Source: Hyphomicrobiaceae bacterium (GTDB taxonomy: Bacteria > Pseudomonadota > Alphaproteobacteria > Rhizobiales > Hyphomicrobiaceae). From it: a stretch of 54,260 bases of DNA. The stretch is from contig JANYHG010000094.1 in the NCBI GenBank assembly GCA_025359165.1, positions 1-54,260 of the forward strand, in the 5' to 3' direction. A program made the position numbers and the translations under genes. Position 1 is the first letter of the stretch. Every line of letters starts with the position of its first letter. This document shows positions 27,184-36,500 of the stretch, piece after piece. Below the pieces are notes generated by a model. The model worked only from the letters and a program-made list of their open reading frames with translations, made no database searches and was not told the origin of the DNA.

Positions 27184-28203
27184 TTACTTGACCTGACGGG
27201 CTTCTTTCGCCGGCAGGTATTGCGCGTCGAAGATATCGTCGGATTTCGGCTTGGCTTTGAAATCGAAGGTCAGCGCGATCTGATCGATCGAACGACCGAG
27301 GCGGGCGGTATCGACGGCACCGATGCCGTTGGCCTTGACTTCATCTGTCACGATATTGCGATCCAGCGCCATCTTCAAACGCTGCAGTTCGGTCGCTTCA
27401 GCGACGATCTGGTTGCGCGCTATCAGCGACTTGATGGCGGCTTCCGGATTTTTGATCGTCTCCTGCAGCCCCTTGATGGTGGCGCGGACGAAACCGGCAA
27501 CCGCTTTGGGATTGGCCTGTGCGAACGCCGGGTTGACCATGACCGCATTGCCGTACACTTCGACGCCAAGCTCGCGCATCATCAACACGACGATGTCTTC
27601 GTCGGCGACGCCGTTGGCCTTGAGATTGAAGAACGACGAGAACCAGAAGCCGGTGACGGCGTCGACCTTGCCTTGAGCCAGCATCGGCTCGCGGACTGGA
27701 AAGCCGATGTTTTCGATCTTCACTTTCGAAACGTCGATGCCGTTCGCCTTGGCGAAAATCGGCCACACCGAGTACGATGCGTCGGTAGCGGGGGCACCGA
27801 GTATCTTGCCCTCGAGATCCTTTGGCTTGGTGATGCCTGACTTCTTCAAGGTAATTATCGAGTTGGGTGGTGAGTCATAGACCATCAACACGGCGCGAAC
27901 CGGCGCGTTATCTTTATTATCGCGGAATTTGATGAGGGCCGATATGTCGGCGAATGCCAGATCGTAGGTGCCGCTGGCGACGCGATTGACGCTGTCGACC
28001 GAGCCATTACCGGGATCGACAGTCACGTCGAGACCTTCGTCCTTGTAGAAACCTTTATCCAGCGCAACGAGATAAGGCGTTGCCGGACCTTCGAACTTCC
28101 AGTCGAGCGTGAACTTGACCTTGGTCGGCGATGTCTGCGCGGCAACGGGTGTCGCGAGCAGCAAGCCGGCCATGGCCGCCAACAGCGTGAAAAATCTGGA
28201 CAT
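27184..28203 (-). CDS. ABC transporter substrate-binding protein (NMT1/THI5-like)
   Basis: The 339-residue protein has a classic signal peptide (MSRFFTLLAAMAGLLLATP then VAAQ) and matures to a periplasmic binding protein. VKFTLDWKFEGPATPYLVALDKGFYKDEGLDVTV and SVDSVNRVASGTYDLAFAD are the hallmark opening of the NMT1/SsuA group. That group includes binders of thiamine-precursor pyrimidines, sulfonates, nitrate and riboflavin. GGGGAGAAAG lies before the ATG. I looked for a TPP riboswitch in the 246-base upstream region (28204-28449) and did not see one, so a thiamine-precursor role is not supported over others. Confidence 0.92.
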   Translation of the reverse strand: MSRFFTLLAAMAGLLLATPVAAQTSPTKVKFTLDWKFEGPATPYLVALDKGFYKDEGLDVTVDPGNGSVDSVNRVASGTYDLAFADISALIKFRDNKDNAPVRAVLMVYDSPPNSIITLKKSGITKPKDLEGKILGAPATDASYSVWPIFAKANGIDVSKVKIENIGFPVREPMLAQGKVDAVTGFWFSSFFNLKANGVADEDIVVLMMRELGVEVYGNAVMVNPAFAQANPKAVAGFVRATIKGLQETIKNPEAAIKSLIARNQIVAEATELQRLKMALDRNIVTDEVKANGIGAVDTARLGRSIDQIALTFDFKAKPKSDDIFDAQYLPAKEARQVK

Positions 28204-28449
28204 ACTTTCTCCCCTCAGAATTCGCTTTCGATGCGCCCGCCGCAACGTCGACCGATCGCGCCACTCCGGCGCAGCGACGCCACGATCCCGCAATTTCACT
28301 TCGGGCCGATAGGACGTGCCATGGCAGAACTTCCGAGGCAAGCGGACTGAATGCTCGATTTTTGGGCGGTTGTTCGATTTCGCCTCGTTTTTACGACCGT
28401 CTTGAGCCGAGACTTTCGTTGCAAGCCTGTCTTCGCCGGATGCTGCGGG

Positions 28450-29646
28450 CTACCGTTCCTCGGGGGGACGGACGTGGCGGAACGTCCAGAGCAGAGCGAT
28501 GTCGTAGACGATTTTGAGTACGCCGCAGATCACGAACGGCCACGCCTGATACCCCGCCGAAAAGAGAGCGCCGGCTAGGGCCGGGCTGGCGGCGGCAGCA
28601 AGGCTTCGCGGCACCGAAGTTACGCTGGATGCCGCCGGACGTTCGGCTGGTGTCACAACAGCCATTACATAAGACGACCGTGTCGGCACGTCCATTTGCG
28701 ACAACGCGGCGCGAACAAGCAGCAACCCCATAACCACTTCGAGACTGGGTGCGACGGCAGCGGCGATCAAACACAGACTGGAGGGTATGTGCGTGTAGAC
28801 CATCGTGTTGACGAGGCCGATGCGGCGCGAGAGCCACGCCGCCACCGGGAATGAAAACGCTCCGAGCACGCCTGACCAGAAAAAGAACAGTCCCGCAAGT
28901 TGCACGGAAAGGCCGAACTTCTCGAACAACCACAGGGCCATCAGCGACTGCACCGCAAATCCGCCGGCGAAAGAGTCGATGCTGAACAAGGCCGCGAGTT
29001 TGTAGACGATACCGCGCGACGGGCCGAGGGCACTCGGGAGTTGCGGCGTGTCGGGAACCGGATCGGGCGGCAGGCTCGCATAGACCAGGCCGCCGGCCAG
29101 TCCGAGCAGCGCGTAGACGACGAACATGGCGCGTAACGCCGCCATCTGCGACAGCCCGAAAACGCCGAGGCCGTCGACGCTGCCCGAAGCCAATGCACCG
29201 AGGGCTGCGGCAAGCGATCCAATCAGCCCGTAGCGGGCGAACATTCTCGTGCGCTCGGCGTCGGTCACGCTGTGCGCCAGCACGGTATGCTCGAGCGGCA
29301 CGAATATGCTGACGGTTCCCGCCGAGGGATTGATGGTGCCAACGAACGCCACCAGCAGGATCAGCGCAAACGTGCTGGACGCGGCGAACGCCAGTCCGGT
29401 GGCGACCATCAGGGCCGACGCCATGACCAGCAAACGTCTGCGATCGCTGCGGGCACCGAGATAGCCGATGCCAAGCGTGGTCAGCGCCGAACCAAGCAAC
29501 GCAAGGGTTGCTACGAGCCCGACCTGGAACGCACCCATGCCGATGGAAGTGAGATAGACCGGCAACAGAACGGCGACAAAGCCGTCACCGAAGTCGCGCA
29601 GCGCCCGCGCAAGATAAATGCGGTTTGTCGTGGGTGGGTTCGGCAA
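28450..29646 (-). CDS. MFS transporter
   Basis: The 398-residue protein has about twelve hydrophobic segments with the MFS loop 2-3 motif in GYLGARSDRRRLLVMAS (residues about 60-76). It starts RIYLARALRDFGDGFVAVLLPVYL, common to a group of small-molecule exporters or uptake carriers of unknown substrate. The start is a TTG at 29644-29646, supported by AGGA nine bases upstream and by the position of the first helix. It is transcribed in the same direction as the importer operon but separated from it by 246 bases, so it is probably its own unit. Confidence 0.88.
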   Translation of the reverse strand: MPNPPTTNRIYLARALRDFGDGFVAVLLPVYLTSIGMGAFQVGLVATLALLGSALTTLGIGYLGARSDRRRLLVMASALMVATGLAFAASSTFALILLVAFVGTINPSAGTVSIFVPLEHTVLAHSVTDAERTRMFARYGLIGSLAAALGALASGSVDGLGVFGLSQMAALRAMFVVYALLGLAGGLVYASLPPDPVPDTPQLPSALGPSRGIVYKLAALFSIDSFAGGFAVQSLMALWLFEKFGLSVQLAGLFFFWSGVLGAFSFPVAAWLSRRIGLVNTMVYTHIPSSLCLIAAAVAPSLEVVMGLLLVRAALSQMDVPTRSSYVMAVVTPAERPAASSVTSVPRSLAAAASPALAGALFSAGYQAWPFVICGVLKIVYDIALLWTFRHVRPPEER

Positions 29647-29727
29647 TTGCTATCGTCCTGATTTGTCCGACGTGCCGTCAGACGACGCAGTCGACATCGA
29701 AGTTTCATCAATACGACTGAACTCACG

Positions 29728-29783
29728 CCCGGACTCGTGCCCGGACTCGTCATCATGCCGGCAAAGGCCGGGACCCACGACAT
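29728..29783. repeat. Intergenic repeat: 12-bp tandem duplication plus REP-like palindrome
   Basis: GCCCGGACTCGT occurs twice in tandem (29728-29739 and 29740-29751). It is followed by CATCATGCCGGCAAAGGCCGGGACCCACG, shown here in parts: CATGCCGGC, AAAG, GCCGGGACC. The CCGGC/GCCGG arms form a small hairpin. This last element is of the widely dispersed type whose reverse strand reads as SWVPAFAGM if translated, a common spurious peptide in alphaproteobacteria. It sits between the MFS gene and priA, both minus. The rest of 29647-29853 shows nothing further. Confidence 0.75.
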
Positions 29784-29853
29784 GCCAACATCGCATTAAA
29801 AACGACAATTTTCGTGAGACGACTTCCGCGTTTGTGTCATGAGGCGGGCGCCG

Positions 29854-32130
29854 TCACAAGAAGTTGTAGGGGTCGATATCGACGCTCAGCATCACGTCGC
29901 TCGGCAGTTTCGGCACCGAGGCCAGCCATTGCCGGAGGTAGCCTTGTATGTCGGCCTCGCGCGGGGCCTTGAGCAGCAGCCGCCAGCGAAAACGTCCGCG
30001 CACGACCGCAATGGGCGCTTCGGCGGGACCGAGCACCATGATCTGTTCGGCCGACGGCGCGCAGCGGCCGACGTCGCGGGCGACCCGTTCGGCGACCTCC
30101 TTGTCGCGTGCGGAAACAACGAGCGCGGCGAGACGCCCGTAAGGTGGCAACAAGCCTGCCTGGCGTATGTGGATCTCGCGCTCCAGGAAGGTTTCGCGGT
30201 CACCCTTGATGATGGCATCCATGACGGGATGCTCGGGGCTGTAGGTCTGCACGAACCCGCGCCCGTTGGCGAAGCTGCGACCGGCGCGCCCGGTCACCTG
30301 ATGCAAAAGTTGGAACGTGCGTTCGCCCGAGCGAGGGTCGGCGCCTTGGGCGAGGCCGAGATCGCCGTCGACGATGCCGACAGTGGCAAGATCTGGGAAA
30401 TGGTGCCCCTTCGCGACGATCTGGGTGCCGATGATGATCTGGATTTCGCCGCGTTCGATCTTGTGGATCATCTCGCGCATTTCGACGAGGCCGGGAATGA
30501 GATCCGACGACATCAGGGCAAGTTTCGCATCGGGAAAGCGCTCCGCGACTTCCTCGGCAATGCGTTCGACGCCGGGGCCGCACGCGGTCATCGATTTTTC
30601 CGCCTGACAATGCGGACAGCGATCCGGGATGGGCAGCGAAAATCCGCAATGGTGGCAGTTGAGCCGATTGCGGAAGCGGTGCTCGACCAGCCAGGCCGTG
30701 CACTGGGGACAATCGAATTTATGGCCGCATTTGCGGCACAGCGTCAGGGGGGCATAGCCGCGCCGGTTGAGAAACAGCAGCGTCTGCTGGCCTTTCTGCA
30801 ACGTCTCGGTGATCGCTTCGACCATGACGGGTGCCAGCCATCGCCCCTTGTCGGGCTGCTGCGAGCGCAGATCGATCGCGGTGATTTCTGGCAATTCGGT
30901 GCCGGAAAAGCGACTCGGCAAATGCACGTGCCGATAGCGTCCGCTGCGCGCATTGACGTGACTCTCGATCGACGGAGTCGCCGACGCCAGCACGATCGGG
31001 ATCTTGCCGAGCGAGGCGCGGACGACCGCCATGTCACGGGCCTGATAGTGAACGCGATCGTCCTGCTTGAAGCCGGGATCGTGTTCTTCGTCGACGACGA
31101 TCAGGCCGAGATCGGCATAGGGCAGAAACAACGCCGAGCGCGCTCCGACCACCACCTGTGCCTCGCCCGACGCCGCCGCCCGCCAGACGCGCGCGCGCTC
31201 GTTGGGCGACAAGGCCGAGTGCCATTCCGCAGGCGGCGCGCCGAAGCGCTTCGAAAAGCGATCCATGAATTGTGACGTCAGAGCGATTTCCGGCAGCATG
31301 ATTACGGTCTGCCGTCCCGCCCGTAGCGTGCGCGCCACGGCTTCAAAATATACTTCCGTTTTGCCGGAGCCAGTGACGCCGTCGAGCAACGACGCCGAGA
31401 AGGTCGCGCCATCGACCGCCGCGCGCAGCGTTTCGACGGCCTGAGCCTGCGCGCCAGGAAATTCCACGGTCATGAAGTCGTGCGTCAGCTGGCGGAAGCG
31501 TTTTTCCGGAATGGCGACTTCGACCAGCGCGCCGGCCGCCACCAAGCCGTCGATGACGCCCGTCGTGCAGCCTGCCGCTTCCGCCAACGCCGACTTGGCG
31601 CGGATCTGGCCATCGGCAGCGATTTCCATCGCTTTCATGCGGGCGGGCGTCATGCGAGGCGGCAGATGTCCCCCCTCGACGATGGCGACGCCGAAGCGCG
31701 GCTTCTGCGGTTCGAAGACTGTCTGCGCCGCCATCATCATGCGGGCCACCATGCCGAGCGGCGCGAGCGTGTACTTGGCGATCCACTCGGCAAACAGCAT
31801 CGACAGCGCGGGCAGCGGCGCGACATCGAGCACGTTGTCAATAATCTTCATGCGTTTCGGGTCGATCGGCTTGGCGTCGCCGATGGCGTGCCGCCACACG
31901 ATGCCGATGCGGCTCTGCGGTCCGAACGGCACCATGACGAACTGCCCTGGCTCAACCTCGGTGCCGGGCGGCAGCAAGTAGTCGTAGGTCTGATCCAGGG
32001 CGACGGGCAGCAGCACGGGCGCGCGCGGACGCAGATCGACAACCGGCGCAGCGGCCGGCGCTGCTTGCGGGGTTATGGGCTCACCGAACAGGTTGCTCAG
32101 GACGTCTGACACTCTACCCCAAGGGTTCAC
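29854..32130 (-). CDS. priA: Primosomal protein N' (replication restart helicase PriA)
   Basis: The 758-residue superfamily 2 helicase reloads the replisome at stalled forks. The N-terminal DNA-binding part (DQTYDYLLPPGTEVEPGQFVMVPFG, split here) is at about 46-70. Walker A GVTGSGKTE is at 251-259 and the DEEH box at 347-350. Eight cysteines form the zinc-binding insertion (CRKCGHKFDCPQC, then CHHCGF and CPHC) near 480-530, and helicase motifs V/VI include IIGTQIVAKGHHFPDL and QVTGRAGR. The GTG at 32128-32130 is the longest start; a GTG six codons later is possible. The N-terminus is about 35 residues longer than the E. coli protein. Confidence 0.96.
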   Translation of the reverse strand: MNPWGRVSDVLSNLFGEPITPQAAPAAAPVVDLRPRAPVLLPVALDQTYDYLLPPGTEVEPGQFVMVPFGPQSRIGIVWRHAIGDAKPIDPKRMKIIDNVLDVAPLPALSMLFAEWIAKYTLAPLGMVARMMMAAQTVFEPQKPRFGVAIVEGGHLPPRMTPARMKAMEIAADGQIRAKSALAEAAGCTTGVIDGLVAAGALVEVAIPEKRFRQLTHDFMTVEFPGAQAQAVETLRAAVDGATFSASLLDGVTGSGKTEVYFEAVARTLRAGRQTVIMLPEIALTSQFMDRFSKRFGAPPAEWHSALSPNERARVWRAAASGEAQVVVGARSALFLPYADLGLIVVDEEHDPGFKQDDRVHYQARDMAVVRASLGKIPIVLASATPSIESHVNARSGRYRHVHLPSRFSGTELPEITAIDLRSQQPDKGRWLAPVMVEAITETLQKGQQTLLFLNRRGYAPLTLCRKCGHKFDCPQCTAWLVEHRFRNRLNCHHCGFSLPIPDRCPHCQAEKSMTACGPGVERIAEEVAERFPDAKLALMSSDLIPGLVEMREMIHKIERGEIQIIIGTQIVAKGHHFPDLATVGIVDGDLGLAQGADPRSGERTFQLLHQVTGRAGRSFANGRGFVQTYSPEHPVMDAIIKGDRETFLEREIHIRQAGLLPPYGRLAALVVSARDKEVAERVARDVGRCAPSAEQIMVLGPAEAPIAVVRGRFRWRLLLKAPREADIQGYLRQWLASVPKLPSDVMLSVDIDPYNFL

Positions 32131-32292
32131 AGGCGAATCGCGGATCGCGGACTTATATCAGTGTCGTTGCACGCCGGATGCGGCAAACCCGGGGCGGCCG
32201 GCAAACCGGGCGGCTTCAAGCGCCGACCTGTACGAACACCCGGTTACCGTTTAAGCAAGTCGATAGCGTGTTCAACCCCGCGAGGACCAGCC

Positions 32293-33327
32293 ATGCTCGG
32301 CATCGTCATTCATGCCCCCGGAGATCTGCGCGTCGAGCCGGTGGCATCGACCGTGCCCCAGTCCGGGGAAGTCACGGTCGCCATCGCTGCGGGCGGAATC
32401 TGCGGTTCCGATCTGCACTATTATCACCACGGCGGGTTCGGCGCGATCCGCATCAAGGAACCGATGGTGCTGGGCCACGAGATCGCCGGTGTCGTCAGCG
32501 CCGTCGGTGCCGATGTTGGTCACATTCGCGCGGGGTTGCGGGTGGCGGTCGATCCGAGCCAGCCCTGTGGGCACTGTCGCTATTGCCAGGACGGACAGCA
32601 GCGCCATTGCCTGGACATGCGCTTTCTCGGCAGCGCGATGCGCTTTCCGCATGTGCAAGGCGGCTTTCGCCAGTCGCTCACGGTACGCGCCGATCAGGTG
32701 GTGCCGATCCCTGATCACCTGACAATGGCGGAGGCTGCGATGGCCGAACCGCTGGCGGTCTGCCTGCATGCGGTGCGGCAAGCCGGTCCGATGCTCGGCC
32801 GCAAGGTGCTGGTGACAGGTTGCGGGCCGATCGGCATTCTGACGATACTTGCAGCACGACTGGCCGGTGCTGCGGAAATCGTCGCGACCGATCTCAGTGC
32901 GTTCACACTGCAGATCGCCGAGCAGAATGGCGCAACCGCAGCACTCAATGTCGCTACCAGCCCGGACGCGCTGTCGGCCTATGCGCGCGACAAAGGCTAC
33001 TTCGACGTGATGTTCGAGGCATCGGGTGCGCCGGCAGCGCTGCGTGGCGCGTTCGAGGCGTTGCGTCCCGGTGCCGTCATCGTGCAGGTCGGAATCGGCG
33101 GTGATGTCACGCTGCCGCTGAATGTACTCGTGGCCAAGGAATTCCAACTGCGCGGCACATTCCGCTTCGATCGGGAATTTAAGTTGGCGGTCGACCTGAT
33201 GGGCGCCGGCCGCATCGAGGTGAAGCCACTGGTCACGCAGACGGTGGCGATAGGCGATGCAGACGCGGCGTTCAAACTGGCCTCCGATCGCCAGCGCGCC
33301 ATGAAGGTGCAGCTGGCGTTCAACTAA
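32293..33327 (+). CDS. Zinc-dependent alcohol dehydrogenase, L-idonate 5-dehydrogenase/sorbitol dehydrogenase type
   Basis: The 344-residue medium-chain dehydrogenase has the catalytic zinc ligands in GGICGSDLHYYHHGG (Cys36, Asp) and GHEIAG (His/Glu near 62-63). The structural zinc cysteines are in CGHCRYCQDGQQRHC near 92-106, and the NAD-binding motif is GCGPIG near 177. The SDLHYYHHGGFG segment is characteristic of L-idonate 5-dehydrogenase, which interconverts idonate and 5-ketogluconate; other polyol dehydrogenases remain possible. GAGG lies seven bases before the ATG at 32293. The gene diverges from priA over a 162-base region with a short direct repeat of GGCAAACC. Confidence 0.88.
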   Translation: MLGIVIHAPGDLRVEPVASTVPQSGEVTVAIAAGGICGSDLHYYHHGGFGAIRIKEPMVLGHEIAGVVSAVGADVGHIRAGLRVAVDPSQPCGHCRYCQDGQQRHCLDMRFLGSAMRFPHVQGGFRQSLTVRADQVVPIPDHLTMAEAAMAEPLAVCLHAVRQAGPMLGRKVLVTGCGPIGILTILAARLAGAAEIVATDLSAFTLQIAEQNGATAALNVATSPDALSAYARDKGYFDVMFEASGAPAALRGAFEALRPGAVIVQVGIGGDVTLPLNVLVAKEFQLRGTFRFDREFKLAVDLMGAGRIEVKPLVTQTVAIGDADAAFKLASDRQRAMKVQLAFN

Positions 33328-33338
33328 CTCCGTGAGTT

Positions 33339-33529
33339 GCCCACTTTTCCGGAAGCACTCGGTATTTGTCGTGCTTCTTATCGGAAAACCGGTGCCCACT
33401 TTTCCGGAAGCACTCGGTTCTGTCGTGCTTCTTATCGGAAAACCGGTGCCCACTTTTCCGGAAGCACTCGGTATTTGTCGTGCTTCTTATTGGAAAACCG
33501 GTGCCCACTTTTCCGGAAGCACTCGGTAT
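33339..33529. repeat. Tandem array of a ~55-bp hairpin-forming repeat (3.5 copies)
   Basis: Units lie at 33339-33393 (55 bp), 33394-33447 (54 bp), 33448-33502 (55 bp) and a 27-bp partial copy at 33503-33529. Each begins GCCCACTTTTCCGGAAGCAC and ends GGAAAACCGGT; differences are limited to a few bases (ATTTG against TCTG, TATCGG against TATTGG). Inside a unit TTTTCCG-GAAGCAC is partly complementary to GTGCTTC-CGGAAAA, so each can fold as a hairpin. The array fills the gap between the convergent dehydrogenase and barrel genes, and its last base is part of the barrel gene's stop codon. It resembles repeats dispersed in Hyphomicrobiales genomes. Confidence 0.92.
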
Positions 33530-36500
33530 CAAAACTTGCCGATGGCGTTGACGAAGACGCCGCGGTTGTTGGAACTTAGGTTGGTAAGGTCGTCGGAGAA
33601 CTTCGTGAAGTTATAGCCGACGCCGACTTTGAAGTTATCGCCGAGATGGCGATAGACGCCGACGAGAGCACCGGCTTTCAGGTCCTTTGCTTCGATGACC
33701 TCCAGCGCGCGCAGTTCGACCGTGACGTCCCACTCCTTGACGACGTGGAAATCGAGCCGGCCAATGGCCAACTGAGTTTTGCTGTCGAACCACGGTCCCC
33801 CGACGGCGTTGTCGCGCAACGCGCCGACGCGGATGGCATACTTGCCGCCGAGCGTGACGTAGTTGGTAAGATCGTAGGCGGCATCGACGGAGAGCACGTG
33901 GCTCTGTTGCGAATAGTCGCCGGCACCGTTGCCGAGGGCGGATTGGCCCTGCGTCGGCGTGTTGTAGAAATAGGTATATTTGAACAGCGCATTCAAGCGG
34001 TCGCTGGCTATCGGACGGTAGGCGAAACCGGTGACGGCTTCGAGGAAGTTGCCCTGATAAAATCCGGTATTGGTGCCACCCGTCGCGTAGGAGCCGTTGA
34101 GTTTGCCGATATAGCGCCAGTCGGAGTTGAGCTTGTTCACGAGCGTGTTGTTCATGAGGTACACGTCGCGGATCGACTGGTTGTAGGTCGATCCCGATAC
34201 GCTGGTGATATCGTCGTGGCGATACTCGACGCGACCGGAGTAGGTCAGGCCCTTGTAGGTGTAGCCGATACTGGGGCTAACGGCGGTACGCCTGACGTCG
34301 CCTTGATAGGGATCGGAGAAGCGGCCGTTCTCGAGCACGATGCCGGCTTTCCAGTGCTCGACCGGGACGAAGTCGAGACCGTAGGCGTGGGTGAGGCCGG
34401 AAAAGCCGCCGCCGTATTTCAAGCGTTCTTCGCCGAACACGGAGAAGCTGTCGGAAAAGCGTTCGCGCACGCCGCCGGTCAGCGTGCCGGTGCCGCCACG
34501 ACTGATGATATCAGTGCGATCGGGATTGAGGGCGTAGTTGAGGTAAGAGCTGCGTTTCTCGTCGATCTTATATTCCGTGCCGACGATGGCACCGAGACCG
34601 CCGTTGCCTTCCGAGATTTCGCCGAGAATCTTGGTGCGCGCATTCAGTCGCGCCTCGCCGCCGACACCAATGCGATTGTTGGCGAGACGGTCGCCTGTCT
34701 TGTCGACTGTGGCCTGGCCGTAGACGTAGGTGCTCCAGTCCTGTTGGGAGGCGTAATCGAGGCGCACGGCGGCGTCTGTGCGGCGTCCATTCTGATTGTA
34801 GATGGGGCTGGCGCTCGCCAGAGCGACCCGATTGTCGTCCAACCGCGCACCGATCGTGGCTTTCCAATAATCGTCGAAGCTGTAGGAGACGTTCTGCTCG
34901 CCTGACGAATAGTTGCGGAACTCGTCCTGTTTGCTGTCGAGCTTGGTTTTCGTGCCCCAATGCTTGTCGAGCTGCACCACCGACTTGACGCCCATCTCGC
35001 GCCCGCCCCGATTGAGGGTGAGTTCGCCGGGACCGGAGAAACCGGTCTCCTTTTCCTTGTAGAACGCGGCAATGCGACCGTCAGCACCTTTGATTATCTC
35101 GCCGAGATCGGCGGCCGCTTCGATGCGCCGGGCCCAGGCGGGTGCGCCGCTGGACGAGCGGTTTACGAACGAAAAGCCGCCGTCGACCGAGACATTCTCG
35201 CCGCTGCCGGCACCGGTTGAGCGCGCACCCTCGACCTTGACGTAGGTGCCTGCGCTGGCGCGCACGGTGACGTCGGCACCGCCGATGGCGACCTTCTCGG
35301 CGGCGGCAGTCTGATCATAACCGGTCACGCCGACCTGGACGTGATCGTTGACCCAGTAGCTGGCGCGGCCGCCGAACGCCTTGTCGCGGTTGGCTTGCAG
35401 GGACGGCGCGTATTCGTAATTGACGACGATGTACTGATCGACGCCGCTGAGGCTGCCGGTCTGTACGATGAAGTCGCTGCTGCCGGTGCTGGTGAGCGGA
35501 TTCTTGAGGATGATGCGGCCTTGCAGATAGTTGACCTCGTAGTCCTGCGTCGCCGACAGGGTCTGCGTTTTGACGACGAGACCGGTGTTGTGGTCCCGGC
35601 TTTCGACGGTGATGCGCTCGGAGCCTTCGGTGAGGTTTTGCCGGCTCATGTAGTAGACGGAGCCGCCGGTGCCGCGAAAAACATCGCGGGCACCGAGGGT
35701 GCCGGGCTCGGCGGCGAAGACCTCGACTTGGCCGCGGCGTTCGCCGAATTTGGTGGCTTCGACGGTCTTGCTCTGTGCCCGCGCGCCGTATAGGCCACGT
35801 TCGTAACGCAGATATTCGGTGCCAGTGATGGCGGTCTTGAAGTTGCCCCACATGATATTGCTGTCGCCACGATCGAGGCGGACGTAGAACTTACCGCGCG
35901 TCGGAGCATCTTCGGTGAGCGTGCTGTCGTCACCGTAAATGGGATAATAGCGGTTGGGATCGAGATTGCGCAGCAGATAACGCGGGTCCTTGCTGTCGAA
36001 ATTCGAGAACAGATGCTGGATCGGCTGGTCGCGCGTGTCGGCCGACGCGGTCAGCAGCGTGTCGCCTTGGACTTTGCCTTTAAGATAAAACGCCAAGCGC
36101 CCGTTGACGAATACCTTGTCCTTGTACTGATCGGCGGTGTCGGGATTGAGCACAGCCATTGGCCCACTGGTGGCGCTCTTGCCGACGGTCAGATCGGCCA
36201 ATGCCACGTAAAAGAAATCGTGATCGGGCACGATGGCGCTGCGCGTAAAGACGGAGGCCTGACCTTTCGGATCGGCGATGGCGACAGAGATCTGGTGCTC
36301 GCCGGAGGCTACGATCTGGCGGACGGCAAAATCGCCTTTGGCATCGACCGGAACCGACATCCCCATCACGGTCACGGTATGGCCGGGTGCTACGTTGCGG
36401 CCAGAAACGAGCACGGCACCGCCAGAAATCGGGATGTTGCGCACTTCGAGGGCGTTGCCGTCATAGACGGAGAGTAGCTCGTTGGGTCCGCTCTTGCCGG

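Noticed and set aside
28204-28449. TPP riboswitch upstream of the NMT1-like binding protein
   Set aside because: I looked for the conserved CUGAGA and ACCUGA elements on the minus strand and did not find them.
29511-29783. A 90-codon frame beginning MSWVPAFAGM
   Set aside because: This is the familiar false translation of an alphaproteobacterial intergenic palindromic repeat and it overlaps the MFS gene start.
29839-31275. A 478-codon plus-strand open frame opposite priA
   Set aside because: It is a mirror frame of a clearly complete priA and shows no domain.
33339-33529. CRISPR-like array
   Set aside because: Units are directly abutting with no variable spacers and no cas genes are present.
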